Assembly (NCBI RefSeq): GCF_022919095.1
Contig: NZ_CP095073.1
Coordinates: 1,364,001 to 1,428,000 of the forward strand
DNA length: 64,000 bases
DNA from: Halobacillus salinarum
GTDB taxonomy: Bacteria; Bacillota; Bacilli; Bacillales; Halobacillaceae
Reading direction: 5' to 3'
Shown here: positions 15,645 to 24,885 of the stretch, in pieces
Numbering within the stretch: position 1 is the stretch's first letter
Layout: each line of letters begins with the position of its first letter
The notes under the pieces: generated by a model
Told to the model about the DNA's origin: nothing
Database searches by the model: none
The model's input: the letters and a program-made list of their open reading frames with translations, nothing else
Translations under genes and position numbers: made by a program

Positions 15645-18104
15645 ATGAAAGCAAGAACAAAGATGAATCAAAGACTTCTTTTCAAACTAGCATTTCTTTT
15701 ATTTTTTGCTGCTGGTTTGGGATCATTTAACGGCGGAGCTGAAGCTTCTGCTAACAATTCCTTTCGTTTTACTGAAGGTGAAACGAATCTGACACTTGCC
15801 GATAAGCTCCAAGTAAATATCGAAAATAACACAGACTCTAAAATTACGGTCCAGCGAAATGGTGAGACGCTTTATACCCATTCTGAAGCGTTAACGCCAA
15901 TCGCTAACCTTTTCACTGTAGAGAAGGATAACCAAATGTATCTAATCGTCGCGTATCGTATGCAAGGAAGCAGTCAAGCCCTTTATTTTAATGTTCTCAA
16001 GGCAGATTCAAGCGACGTGAAGCAAATCTATCAATCTCCTACATATTCAAGAGCTAAGATCAACATAGAAGGGAATCAAATCCAAGTAAAAGAGCCGGTT
16101 TATGCGGACGGAGCAGTGAAATCTAGTCCTCAGTCCATTCAGAATGTTACCTTTGCAATGAATGGAGAAGATGTAAAAGTAAACAAAGAATCGCAGCCAG
16201 CTGAAAAGCATGCAATCACGACTCAGTCAAGCGGCGGCAGCGCTCCTATAAAAGTCAATGAAAAGTATTCCAACCCAAGCTACGCAGAAATCAGCCGTAT
16301 TTTAACCGAGGAAGCGATTAAGGCAGACATTCCGCCGGAAGTCGTCAAGGCGATTGCTTTCCAGGAAAGCGGCTGGCAGCAATATTGGTCCAAAGGCAAT
16401 ACTCCCGTATCATGGTACACCAATCAGGATGGAACCTTGCATTGTGAAAATTGGGATGGGACCAATTTAAAACTAGGTTTTGACTGTATCGGAATTGGTA
16501 TTATGCAAGTTTCTGATTACCGTTACTTACAGGATGGAGACGCAAAAGACGATTACGTGGAGCGTCTAAAAGAAGATATTCGTTTTAACATTAGAGAAGG
16601 ATTAAAAATACTCGAACAAAAATGGAACTATTATAAAATCAGATCTTCTTCTTCAAATGACTTCCCCTACATTCCAACAATTAATAATAATGATCGGGAC
16701 GTCATAGAAAACTGGTACTTTGCGGTTATGGCTTACAACGGGTTGCTCGACAGAAACAATCCTGTCACCAATGCGTTCAGCCCTATGGCTTACCAAGAGG
16801 ATATTTTTGATAATATCCGGGATTACAGCCTGGTCAACGTGAGTCCATTTCCTACTCAAAAGCTGGAAAGGGTAAACAGCCGCCTGCTCAACTTCGGGTT
16901 GACGAATGTCCAGCTCAAAGGACCGCTTCATACGTCCAAACATGTATATCATAAAAATGACACGCTTTATGTGAATGTGAATGACTTGAATTTAAGAAAA
17001 TCACCAGGTGGTACGATCGTTGGGAAATTAAATGCAGGAGACCGGGTAACCGTAACAGGTACGTTTACTGGTTCAAGCAGCAATACCTCCCAGTTTGTTT
17101 GGTATCCCGTGCGGACAACAAGCGGGAAAACTGGATATGTAGCAGGAAGCTATTTAAATAAAACAGACAAAGTTAATAGCTACGAACTTTCAGGAAATAG
17201 ACGTTACGAAACGAGTGCTGCTATTTCGAATTATGGCTGGCATTGGAATAAGCCAAATGCCGTCGTATTAGGAAGAGGGGACCTTCCCATTGATTCACTT
17301 ACTGGAAGTGTACTTGCTTCCCAAAATAGTGCGCCGCTCATGCTTACGGAAACCAATCAGCTCCCCGAAGAAGTTTCCAGAGAATTGAGCCGTATTGCTC
17401 CGCGAACTGTCTATCTATTAGGAGGTTCAAAAGGGGCAGTTTCAAAAGCGGTGGCAGACCGCGTGGGAGAATTACTTCCTTCTGCTACAGTGAAGCGAGT
17501 AGCGGGTACCAATCGTTACGAAACTTCCAAAGCGATTGCGGATGAGGTGGCAAATCACGCGAATGTAAACGAAATTTTCGTCACGACTGGTAATGAAGAT
17601 TCACCGGACGCTCTTTCAATTGCGCCATATGCGGGTGAACACAATATTCCAATTCTTTTTACTGAATCAAATGAACTAAGCGAGGAAGTCAAGAGGTTCG
17701 TACAGAGTCATTCAATTTCGAAAGCCACTATTATTGGTGGTTACAACCCTGTTTCTTCTAAAGTGCAAAAGCAGCTTGACCAATTAGTCGGCAGTGTCGA
17801 CCGTGTTTATGGAACGGACAGGTATAAAACAAGTATTGCAATTGCCAAAGAATACTATAAGCAGGATGAGTTGAATAACGTCTTTTTCGCTAGAGGCGAT
17901 GAAACGGTGGACGCTTTGTCCGGCTCTTCTTTGGCGGCTGAGTACCATGCACCAATCCTGCTCACAAAAACAAACAGTCTGCCGAGCGTGACACGTTCCT
18001 TCTTGAATGAAGCACGTCTGCAGCCAACGCTTTATTATATGGGTGGAGAAAACGCGATTAACTATGCGACCAGAGATCAAATTGAACGATATGCAAATAA
18101 GTAA
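15645..18104 (+). CDS. Secreted lytic-transglycosylase-like protein with SH3b and three CWB2 repeats
   Basis: 819 residues. Signal peptide about 1-35 (...GGAEASA). After a beta-rich stretch (40-185), residues 205-375 resemble an SLT-type lysozyme fold: AIAFQESGW with Glu241 as the likely acid, then GIGIMQVSDYRY and YFAVMAYNGL. Residues 438-500 are a bacterial SH3 domain (VNDLNLRKSPGGTIVGKL). Residues 511-819 are three CWB2 repeats (SGNRRYETSAAIS, AGTNRYETSKAIA, YGTDRYKTSIAIA), which hold proteins non-covalently to wall polymers. I infer a wall-bound peptidoglycan hydrolase. GAGAGGAA precedes the ATG. A later in-frame ATG gives a signal peptide shorter by six residues. Confidence 0.9.
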   Translation: MKARTKMNQRLLFKLAFLLFFAAGLGSFNGGAEASANNSFRFTEGETNLTLADKLQVNIENNTDSKITVQRNGETLYTHSEALTPIANLFTVEKDNQMYLIVAYRMQGSSQALYFNVLKADSSDVKQIYQSPTYSRAKINIEGNQIQVKEPVYADGAVKSSPQSIQNVTFAMNGEDVKVNKESQPAEKHAITTQSSGGSAPIKVNEKYSNPSYAEISRILTEEAIKADIPPEVVKAIAFQESGWQQYWSKGNTPVSWYTNQDGTLHCENWDGTNLKLGFDCIGIGIMQVSDYRYLQDGDAKDDYVERLKEDIRFNIREGLKILEQKWNYYKIRSSSSNDFPYIPTINNNDRDVIENWYFAVMAYNGLLDRNNPVTNAFSPMAYQEDIFDNIRDYSLVNVSPFPTQKLERVNSRLLNFGLTNVQLKGPLHTSKHVYHKNDTLYVNVNDLNLRKSPGGTIVGKLNAGDRVTVTGTFTGSSSNTSQFVWYPVRTTSGKTGYVAGSYLNKTDKVNSYELSGNRRYETSAAISNYGWHWNKPNAVVLGRGDLPIDSLTGSVLASQNSAPLMLTETNQLPEEVSRELSRIAPRTVYLLGGSKGAVSKAVADRVGELLPSATVKRVAGTNRYETSKAIADEVANHANVNEIFVTTGNEDSPDALSIAPYAGEHNIPILFTESNELSEEVKRFVQSHSISKATIIGGYNPVSSKVQKQLDQLVGSVDRVYGTDRYKTSIAIAKEYYKQDELNNVFFARGDETVDALSGSSLAAEYHAPILLTKTNSLPSVTRSFLNEARLQPTLYYMGGENAINYATRDQIERYANK

Positions 18105-18108
18105 CGTA

Positions 18109-18165
18109 GAAAGCTCCTGGCACTGTCCAGGAGCTTTCAGACTGTCGAGAAAGTTTCTCGGCAGT
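18109..18165 (+). terminator. Two tandem hairpins after the transglycosylase gene
   Basis: First hairpin: perfect 12-bp stem 18109-18120 / 18127-18138 with loop CACTGT but no T-run. Second: ACTGTCGAGAAA / TTTCTCGGCAGT (18141-18165) followed by TTTTT, which is the likely stop point. Confidence 0.75.
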
Positions 18166-18544
18166 TTTTATTTGCTTTCACTTTTCACCGTTGCAGCTTC
18201 GCAGATTCAAAAGAACTGCATGGGCTGCGCTATTGCCGTTTTGCGAGGAGAGGAAAATGTTCGGGAACAGGAGTTATTGACCGCTGCCTGTCAGAATATG
18301 AAGAAGATTGCCCTCCATCTAGAGAAGTTCAGCTAGTTGGAGGAGAGTCTTTTTCGTAAATTTCTGTGCTTCAGTGGAGGCAACTATCACGAGACTTCCT
18401 GCGGAAAACGGACGATCCGATACCCCGCAGCGCGGTTTTCGCGAGGGAGCTCGGGCATTCGTCAGAGGAAAGCGAAGTGATATTTGCCCCCACGGGGCAT
18501 AAAAAATAGCTTATAGAAAAAACATGGGGTACCTCTACAAGATG
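18166..18544. repeat. Gene-free segment with a GC-rich dispersed-repeat-like block
   Basis: From about 18371 to 18500 the sequence becomes GC-rich (TACCCCGCAGCGCGGTTTTC, then GGAAAGCGAAGTGATATTTG). It resembles intergenic repeats I recall from halophilic and alkaliphilic Bacillaceae; only one copy is in this window, so this is recollection, not proof. A short frame ending at TAG 18336 (MGCAIAVLRGEENVREQELL near its end) has no start or ribosome site and is at most a gene remnant. Confidence 0.4.
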
Positions 18545-18579
18545 AAATCTCCAGGCACTGTCCTGGAGATTTTTTTACC
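18545..18579 (+). terminator. Rho-independent terminator, sister of the 18109 hairpin
   Basis: 11-bp stem AAATCTCCAGG / CCTGGAGATTT with loop CACTGT, the same hexaloop as the hairpin at 18109-18138, and a long T-run. No gene ends just before it. The bases 18580-18800 hold no gene I can support. Confidence 0.75.
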
Positions 18580-18800
18580 TAATAAAAGGTTTTTAATAGT
18601 AAGATTTCTATGAAGAAATGATCGAATTGGATTCCTTCCTATTCCGCCTTCTCACGTATAATGATTAAATGTAAATCTCTTATGTCAACATTATCCTCAA
18701 GTTTTTTCTAAAATACGGACATAAAAATCAGGATTTTTGTCGAAAATTATGGCTAATTAATCAGCGGAAAATATTTGTACACTTCCTCACTTTCATCTGG

Positions 18801-18806
18801 TATGAT
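18801..18806 (+). promoter_or_regulatory. Extended -10 for the GNAT gene
   Basis: TGG-TATGAT (TG at 18798-18799, TATGAT at 18801-18806), 34 bases before the start codon. The upstream TTGTAC at 18775 is spaced too far to be a standard -35. Confidence 0.45.
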
Positions 18807-18839
18807 AAACCAAGAATATGAGCATTAAAGGAGCTTAAC

Positions 18840-19880
18840 ATGAGTATTCGTGGTTATCAGCCAGGAGATGAGACTTCGCTCAGACGGTTGTTTGGAGAAG
18901 TTTTCCAAAAAGAAGTCTCAAAGGAATACTGGGACTGGAAGTACAAACAGAATCCGCACTATACTAAACCCTGGTGCTTCGTCTATGAACACAAGGGCAA
19001 GATTATTGGACATGTAGGATTATGGGTTTTTGATGCCTACGTCTGCGGGGAAAAGTCCCGCATTGCTTCCCGGATCGATACAATGGTGTCACCTGAGGCG
19101 CGGGGAAAAGGAGTTTATAAACAATTGAATATTGCTGTGTTTAAAGCGGCTGAGCAGGAAGGAATCGACTATTTATTTGGCTTTCCCGCATCCGAGGCAA
19201 GACAGGGACTATTAAAGCACACACCTGCCCTACATATTGGAGATGTACGGAAGTATCGTAAGCTAAATCACCCTGTATCCCTGCTTTCCTGTTTTCACCC
19301 AAAGCTTCGACATGTTTCGAAAGTCAGCAAATTAGGGAATAGAGTATTCAAACAGAGAAAACAAAGGTCTCCCTCTTATCATTTTTCCATAGAAGAGGTG
19401 TTCCATTGTAATTCCAGCTTTGATGTCCTCGCCGAAAACCAAAAAACACTTTCCCCTATTATGGTCAAGCGGGACTCAAGCTTCCTCAATTGGAGATATT
19501 TCCAGCACCCGGATAAACGTTACAGAATATTCGTGATCAGGAAGAACAGCAGGTTGAAAGGCTATGTCGTTGTGAGGGAATCGTTGGTCCCGTATAAGAA
19601 CGGAATAGCAAAAATGGGGTATTTGGTCGACTGGCTGTCTGAAGATAATGAAGAGACGTGTACTGAATTATTTCTTCTTGCAAAGCAGAAGCTAAGTCAT
19701 TGTGACTTAATACAAACATGGGGAAACGCTGCTAACGAAACATCGCAAAAATCTTTGGGAAAAATAGGAATGAAACCAAAGGATTCTGTCCCACTTCTGA
19801 TTCACGTGCTGCAGGAAGACGTGAAAAAACCCGAAATGGCAGATTGGTGGCTGACTCAGGGAGATACGGATTCCTTTTAA
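18840..19880 (+). CDS. GNAT-family N-acetyltransferase
   Basis: 346 residues. The N-terminal 160 residues form an acetyl-CoA-dependent GNAT domain: TMVSPEARGKGVYKQLN (about 82-98) is the acetyl-CoA pyrophosphate-binding motif. The second half has a further acetyltransferase-like fold (MVKRDSSFLNWRYFQHPDKRY), a layout seen in acetyltransferases encoded in polysaccharide clusters. The acceptor is unknown; its place before tagO suggests a cell-envelope sugar or lipid intermediate. AAGGAG lies eight bases before the ATG. Confidence 0.82.
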   Translation: MSIRGYQPGDETSLRRLFGEVFQKEVSKEYWDWKYKQNPHYTKPWCFVYEHKGKIIGHVGLWVFDAYVCGEKSRIASRIDTMVSPEARGKGVYKQLNIAVFKAAEQEGIDYLFGFPASEARQGLLKHTPALHIGDVRKYRKLNHPVSLLSCFHPKLRHVSKVSKLGNRVFKQRKQRSPSYHFSIEEVFHCNSSFDVLAENQKTLSPIMVKRDSSFLNWRYFQHPDKRYRIFVIRKNSRLKGYVVVRESLVPYKNGIAKMGYLVDWLSEDNEETCTELFLLAKQKLSHCDLIQTWGNAANETSQKSLGKIGMKPKDSVPLLIHVLQEDVKKPEMADWWLTQGDTDSF

Positions 19881-19924
19881 ATAGAGGCTTGTAACTGAAT
19901 TATCGAAAATTTTACAAATTCTTG

Positions 19925-19953
19925 TTGTTTTCAACCGTCGCATTTTGTAAAAT
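19925..19953 (+). promoter_or_regulatory. Promoter for tagO
   Basis: TTGTTT (19925-19930), 17-base spacer, TAAAAT (19948-19953). A leader of about 160 bases separates it from the start codon; I see no known riboswitch in it. Confidence 0.5.
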
Positions 19954-20121
19954 AAGGACAGTAAATTAAAAAAATATGAAACTATCAGTCTGGTTATTTC
20001 GTCTAATATTTTTGAAGGCGGTCAAATGATGACAGTATCAGACGATGTTTAGTTTTTTTGCCAATAACTGCCACAAATGAACTTAGAAATAATGGTAAGA
20101 ATAACTGTGAGGAGGGTCCTT

Positions 20122-21168
20122 ATGGAATATAAGGCCTTGTTAATCTGCTTTATATTATCAGTGATTATCACACCTATCGTAAAAAAACTTGCAATAAAAA
20201 TTGGTGCTACAGATAAACCGGATGCTCGAAAAGTTCATAAAGTACTAATGCCGCGGCTAGGCGGTTTGGCAATCTTTATCAGCTTTTTTGTAGGATTTAT
20301 CTTCTTTTTTCCAGAAAGTAAGTACGCCTTGCCAATCATCATTGGTGCAGGAATAATTATATTAACTGGAGTCCTGGATGATTTAATTGAATTGTCGCCA
20401 AAATTGAAATTGGGTGGACAACTTCTTGCGGCACTTGTTGTCGTATTAGGCGGAGTACAAGTTGATTTCATTAATTTGCCATTTGGAGGTACCATTGAAT
20501 TTGGATTACTTAGTATTCCAATTACCATCATTTGGATTATAGCTATCACCAATGCGATTAATTTGATCGACGGACTTGATGGATTGGCAGCTGGTGTCTC
20601 GGCGATAGCACTGCTGACGATTTCCGGTATGGCCATTACAATGGGCAACATCTTTGTCGTCTTTATGGGCTTCATGATGTTAGGAAGCACGTTAGGATTT
20701 CTTATTTACAATTTCTACCCTGCTAAAATTTTCATGGGTGATACAGGATCCTTATTTTTAGGGTTTATGATCGGTGTTCTCTCCTTGCTCGGGTTCAAGA
20801 ATGTAACTTTATTTTCATTCATTATCCCGGTAATTATTCTTGGAGTACCCATTTCGGACACGATCTTTGCCATTGTAAGAAGAACCATTCAACGCAAACC
20901 GTTGTCTGCACCTGATAAATCACATTTGCACCATTGTTTAATTAACTTAGGTTATACTCACCCGGAAACGGTTTTAATGATTTATGCAATGAGTGCATTA
21001 TTCAGCCTGGCAGCCGTTATTTTCTCCCAAACGACGTTGTTTGGCGCTTCGTTCGTGATCCTTTTCCTAATCATCATGATCGAATTGATAGTAGAAATGA
21101 CCGGTTTAATTGGGAAAGAGTATCGACCAATATTAAATCTTATTAAAGATTACCGTACAAAAAGGTAA
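20122..21168 (+). CDS. tagO: Undecaprenyl-phosphate N-acetylglucosaminyl 1-phosphate transferase
   Basis: 348 residues from ATG 20122, set by GAGGAGGG five bases upstream; the frame is open to 20077 but lacks such a site. A polytopic membrane enzyme of the WecA/TagO/MraY family that moves GlcNAc-1-phosphate to undecaprenyl phosphate, the first step for wall teichoic acid or other wall polymers. Signatures: LDDLIELSPKLKLGGQ (about 93-108), NAINLIDGLDGLAAG (about 151-165), FYPAKIFMGDTGSLFLG, and HLHH near 275. It is the only initiating sugar-phosphate transferase seen in the window, so it may also start the polymer made by the 44-57 kb cluster. Confidence 0.94.
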   Translation: MEYKALLICFILSVIITPIVKKLAIKIGATDKPDARKVHKVLMPRLGGLAIFISFFVGFIFFFPESKYALPIIIGAGIIILTGVLDDLIELSPKLKLGGQLLAALVVVLGGVQVDFINLPFGGTIEFGLLSIPITIIWIIAITNAINLIDGLDGLAAGVSAIALLTISGMAITMGNIFVVFMGFMMLGSTLGFLIYNFYPAKIFMGDTGSLFLGFMIGVLSLLGFKNVTLFSFIIPVIILGVPISDTIFAIVRRTIQRKPLSAPDKSHLHHCLINLGYTHPETVLMIYAMSALFSLAAVIFSQTTLFGASFVILFLIIMIELIVEMTGLIGKEYRPILNLIKDYRTKR

Positions 21169-21187
21169 TCTTAGGCAAATGGTATTC

Positions 21188-21217
21188 ACATCCCTTAAGT
21201 AACCACTTAAGGGATGT
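21188..21217 (+). terminator. Rho-independent terminator after tagO
   Basis: Perfect 13-bp stem ACATCCCTTAAGT / ACTTAAGGGATGT, loop AACC, then TTTTTTA. Confidence 0.9.
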
Positions 21218-21293
21218 TTTTTATTTATTCGGGTTAAAAGTCCTGATTTGTGGAAAGGTAATACTAAGGATGGTAAAAGGGGATCTACCATAA

Positions 21294-22304
21294 ATGAGAC
21301 ATAAGTGGAAATTCATTATTACAGCAATCGGCATCTTGTTCCTCTTCGGAGCAGGTTCTGCATTGGGTTATACAGCCTTCTTAACAAATAAAGCTGAAAA
21401 GGTAACCAAGCAATCCCAAATGGAATTAGAACGTGGTGAACGTTCCGAAAAACGGGAAAATATAGTAAACCCTGAAGTGGATAATACCTCTATTTTGTTT
21501 GTCGGGATTGACAGCAGTGAAAAAAGAAATTCAGATGGGGAAGCTAATTCGCGTTCCGATGCCCTCGTTTTAGCTACGTTTAATAACGACAAAGAATCCG
21601 TCAAAATGCTAAATATCCCACGTGACTCCTATGTTTACATTCCAGAGGTCGGCTATAAAGATAAGATTACTCATGCGCACGCCTTTGGCGGCATTAACGC
21701 TACCGTAAATACTGTAGAGACTATGCTTGATGTCCCTGTTGATTATTATGTGCGTTTAGACTTTAACTCATTCGTGGACGTCGTGAATGCTTTAGGCGGA
21801 ATCGAGTTCAATGTACCTTTCCGAATGGAAGAGCAGAACAGTCGTGATAAGAAGGACACTATAGTTCTTGACCAGGGAAAACAGACATTAAATGGGGAGG
21901 AAGCCCTTGCTCTTGCCAGAACAAGAAAATATGATAGTGATCTCGCTCGCGGGCAACGGCAGATGGAATTAATTCAGGCCATTGTCAAAAAAGCCTCTTC
22001 CTTACATTCAATTGGAAACTATGGAGAGGTCATTGATTCACTAGGAAAACATATGAAGACCAATTTATCTTTTGAACAGTTGACCACTTTTAAAGATTAT
22101 GTGGTTCATAAGGAAGCTGTAGAATTTGAAACCATGCAGTTAGAAGGAGAACCACAAACGATTAATGGAGTATGGTATTACTCTGTGGATCATACAAGTT
22201 TGGAAAAGTCGAAATACTCCTTGAAGCATCACCTTGGCATAAATGTTTCCAATCAAACTGAAATGGCTGATGATACAGAAAAAGACGCATCGGATTCCAT
22301 GTAA
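21294..22304 (+). CDS. LCP-family wall polymer ligase (LytR-CpsA-Psr)
   Basis: 336 residues. One membrane helix at about 8-28, then the extracellular LCP domain at about 68-215: SRSDALVLATFN, MLNIPRDSYVYIP (conserved IPRD), the KITHAHAFGG motif and ARTRKYDSDLARGQRQ with the conserved arginines. LCP enzymes transfer lipid-linked teichoic acid or capsule chains to peptidoglycan. A second LCP gene lies at 58013. Its place right after tagO fits attachment of wall polymers. Ends with a strong terminator. Confidence 0.93.
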   Translation: MRHKWKFIITAIGILFLFGAGSALGYTAFLTNKAEKVTKQSQMELERGERSEKRENIVNPEVDNTSILFVGIDSSEKRNSDGEANSRSDALVLATFNNDKESVKMLNIPRDSYVYIPEVGYKDKITHAHAFGGINATVNTVETMLDVPVDYYVRLDFNSFVDVVNALGGIEFNVPFRMEEQNSRDKKDTIVLDQGKQTLNGEEALALARTRKYDSDLARGQRQMELIQAIVKKASSLHSIGNYGEVIDSLGKHMKTNLSFEQLTTFKDYVVHKEAVEFETMQLEGEPQTINGVWYYSVDHTSLEKSKYSLKHHLGINVSNQTEMADDTEKDASDSM

Positions 22305-22307
22305 ACC

Positions 22308-22337
22308 AAGGCCCGGGTAAGTGCTCCGGGCCTTTTT
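22308..22337 (+). terminator. Rho-independent terminator
   Basis: AAGGCCCGG / CCGGGCCTT stem followed by TTTT. Confidence 0.88.
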
Positions 22338-22546
22338 TGTGTTTTCAATGCTTAGCAGGGAAGACTTCCTTAGATGACAGTTATTCTTGTGGTTCATCCT
22401 GCTAAAAGAAGATATAGAAAGTTCTGTCTCTTATTCCTGAAACATACAAAAAATAGATCTTATATCGTACATTATAGTGAAAGCTATAGTCCTCTACAAT
22501 TTCAAATTGATTCCATTCACTCTGTTTGGGGACTGGAAGGCTGTGT

Positions 22547-22552
22547 TATAAT
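22547..22552 (+). promoter_or_regulatory. Extended -10 for the subtilase gene
   Basis: TGT-TATAAT (22544-22552). It places the transcript start near 22559, so the coding region must begin at 22566 or 22584 and not earlier, though the frame is open from 22374. Confidence 0.6.
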
Positions 22553-22583
22553 CACCTTAATTTCTATGGGAGCAGGTGATAGT

Positions 22584-24683
22584 ATGGCAAGCAGTCTATG
22601 GAGAAGATCTATAATCGTCGGTCTCCTATGTATGATAGCGATGATAGCTTTATTCAGCTGGGATTTTCCTGTAAAGGCCCAATCCGGTGAGAAACAAAGA
22701 ATTATTGTCCAATATAAAGATGACGAAGACGGAAAGATTGAAATCCAAAGTAATGGAGATTCGAAACCCCTTAACAAAGAGGGTGCCTACATACTTGAGG
22801 TTCCAAAAAAGGAAGCCTCCAAAAGAATCGCAGAGCTGAAAAAGGAAGCCGATGTGAAATATGCCGAGATGGACCCTCGTGTTTATGCGTTTGGCGAAGT
22901 ATCCGACGACCCGTTGTCTGGTAAGCAGGCACATGTTTTTCAAGATATTCATTTAGCGGACGATTGGAAGTTAACCTCGCCGGCAAATGATGTGACCGTG
23001 GCAGTTATTGACTCGGGAGCTGACTTAGATCATCCGGATCTTAAAGCTCATTTAACGAAAGGCTACAATGTACTTGACCCAAGCAAACCTCCAGAGGACC
23101 AATTAGGTCATGGAACCCATATTGCCGGCATGGTAGGCGCAGGAACCTTTAATGGAATTGGTGTATCTTCCATTTCAAAAGGAGCAGAAATCATGCCGAT
23201 AAAGGTCTTAAATGGAAAAGAAGGGAATATGTCAGATGTTGCCCAAGGGATTGATTACGCTGTTGAGCATGGAGCGGATATTATTAATTTAAGCCTTGGA
23301 GGTTATGACATATCTAAATATCTACAGGATGCTGTTCAACGAGCCGAGGATAATGGAGTACTCGTTGTGGCTGCCGCTGGCAATGATAATTTTGATAAAT
23401 CCACCTATCCGGCAGCATTTTCCTCTGTCCTTTCTGTAGCTTCGACAATTACAGGAGCAACTACGAGAGCAGATTTTTCTAATTATGGAGATTACATAAA
23501 TGTGGCGGCGCCGGGTACCGACATTTACAGTACATACTTGGATGGGAAGTATGATTATATGGATGGGACAAGCATGTCCACTTCGCTTGTTACTTCCTTG
23601 GCAGCCAGCCTGCTGGAAAAAGCGCCTTATTTAACAAGTGAGCAAATCAGTTATCTTATCCAGTCCGGAGCAGATTCATTAGACTCCCACTCTCAGCTTG
23701 GCAAAGGAAGAATCGATGCGTCAGATGCCAGCCAATTGATAGAAAAAAATAAAAGAATTGCCGGGCGGGACTCTGTCGCAACTTCCCTCGAAATTTCAAA
23801 AAATGGCTGGGATTCTTTAGAGGAGACGAGTTATTCGGCTAACCAACAGACTTATCACGGAAAATTTGCTGTTATGGCAACAGCAGACCGTTTTCCTGAC
23901 AGCCTGGCAGCAACTCCGTTAGCTAATAAGCTTGGATCTCCGATTCTGCTTGTCAGCCACAATAAGGTAACAGACGAACACATAGAGGAATTAAAGCGAT
24001 TAAATGTGGAGTACGTTGTATTAGTTGGAGGAGAAGGTGCTCTATCTGCAGAAGTAAAGGACAAATTAATTAAAAATGATATAGAAACCATACGGGTCGC
24101 GGGGACAAGCCGCTATAAGACTTCACTCGCCATCAATAAAACATTAGGTCTCGACAGCAGCAAAGCGATCGTAGTAACCGGACAGAATTTTCCCGATGCC
24201 GTGTCTGTAGCTGCTTATGCTGAAAATGCTGGAATGCCGATTATCTATGTGAAAAAGAATCAAGTCCCTGAAGAAGTGAAAAACTATTTACAGCTGGCAG
24301 ATATCACTTCTGCCCAAGTGGTCGGCGGTCCAGGAGCCATCAGTGAACAAACAGTAAATCAACTTGGGATTCAAACGTCCAGGGTAAATGGAACAAACCG
24401 CTATGAAACCAGTTTCCAGGTTATGAAGCATTTTGCGCCGAATAAACAAGGAGTTTTCTTTGCGACGGGGGAAAAGTATAATGATGCTCTAACCGGAGCC
24501 GCGTTAGCCGGGAAACGAAATGAAAAGGTTCTGCTTGTTAAACCTGATCACCTGGACAAGGCGATGGACTCGAGACTCTCTTATTTGCAAAAACTAGGAA
24601 TCACCGACTATCGTATCTTAGGCGGACCAGGAGCTATATCTATGAAAACAGCGTGGCACATTGATCAAAGACTAAATAACTAG
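22584..24683 (+). CDS. Secreted subtilisin-like protease with three CWB2 repeats
   Basis: 699 residues from ATG 22584, the start that gives a clean signal peptide (about 1-33, ending PVKAQS) and lies after the promoter. A short I9-type propeptide follows (IIVQYKDDEDGKIE). The S8 catalytic triad is complete: Asp in VIDSGADLDH (about 141), His in GHGTHIAG (about 176), Ser in DGTSMSTS (about 330); the oxyanion Asn is in AAAGNDNFD. Residues 392-699 hold three CWB2 repeats (AGRDSVATSLEIS, AGTSRYKTSLAIN, NGTNRYETSFQVM). It is therefore a wall-retained serine protease. It has its own promoter and terminator. Confidence 0.92.
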   Translation: MASSLWRRSIIVGLLCMIAMIALFSWDFPVKAQSGEKQRIIVQYKDDEDGKIEIQSNGDSKPLNKEGAYILEVPKKEASKRIAELKKEADVKYAEMDPRVYAFGEVSDDPLSGKQAHVFQDIHLADDWKLTSPANDVTVAVIDSGADLDHPDLKAHLTKGYNVLDPSKPPEDQLGHGTHIAGMVGAGTFNGIGVSSISKGAEIMPIKVLNGKEGNMSDVAQGIDYAVEHGADIINLSLGGYDISKYLQDAVQRAEDNGVLVVAAAGNDNFDKSTYPAAFSSVLSVASTITGATTRADFSNYGDYINVAAPGTDIYSTYLDGKYDYMDGTSMSTSLVTSLAASLLEKAPYLTSEQISYLIQSGADSLDSHSQLGKGRIDASDASQLIEKNKRIAGRDSVATSLEISKNGWDSLEETSYSANQQTYHGKFAVMATADRFPDSLAATPLANKLGSPILLVSHNKVTDEHIEELKRLNVEYVVLVGGEGALSAEVKDKLIKNDIETIRVAGTSRYKTSLAINKTLGLDSSKAIVVTGQNFPDAVSVAAYAENAGMPIIYVKKNQVPEEVKNYLQLADITSAQVVGGPGAISEQTVNQLGIQTSRVNGTNRYETSFQVMKHFAPNKQGVFFATGEKYNDALTGAALAGKRNEKVLLVKPDHLDKAMDSRLSYLQKLGITDYRILGGPGAISMKTAWHIDQRLNN

Positions 24684-24684
24684 T

Positions 24685-24713
24685 AAAGCTGACAAATTTT
24701 GTCGGCTTTTTTT
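24685..24713 (+). terminator. Rho-independent terminator
   Basis: AAAGC(T/C)GAC stem around an AT loop, followed by eight Ts. Confidence 0.8.
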
Positions 24714-24771
24714 TATGAGTAAAACTAAATGTCTAAAAAAATTGATAAAAATAATAAAAAATTCTAAATTA

Positions 24772-24800
24772 TTGAAATATGACAGAATTTTAAATATAAT
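24772..24800 (+). promoter_or_regulatory. Strong sigma-A promoter for the large subtilase
   Basis: TTGAAA at 24772-24777, 17-base spacer, consensus TATAAT at 24795-24800. The leader then contains the direct repeat TAGCTAGATAGCTAGATA near 24847-24864. Confidence 0.75.
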
Positions 24801-24885
24801 GTAAAAGGAATGAAATATGAGAGTTTTTGGAAAGGGGGTACATTTAGCTAGATAGCTAGATATTACTATTGGGAGGGAATCATTA

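Noticed and set aside
18007-18336. 109-residue frame overlapping the end of the transglycosylase-like gene
   Set aside because: It reads through the tandem hairpins, has no ribosome site, and its first third is a shadow of the CWB2 coding frame. At most its tail is a gene remnant.
22374-22583. 70-residue N-terminal extension of the first subtilase
   Set aside because: It lies before the TATAAT at 22547-22552, has no ribosome site and would bury the signal peptide.
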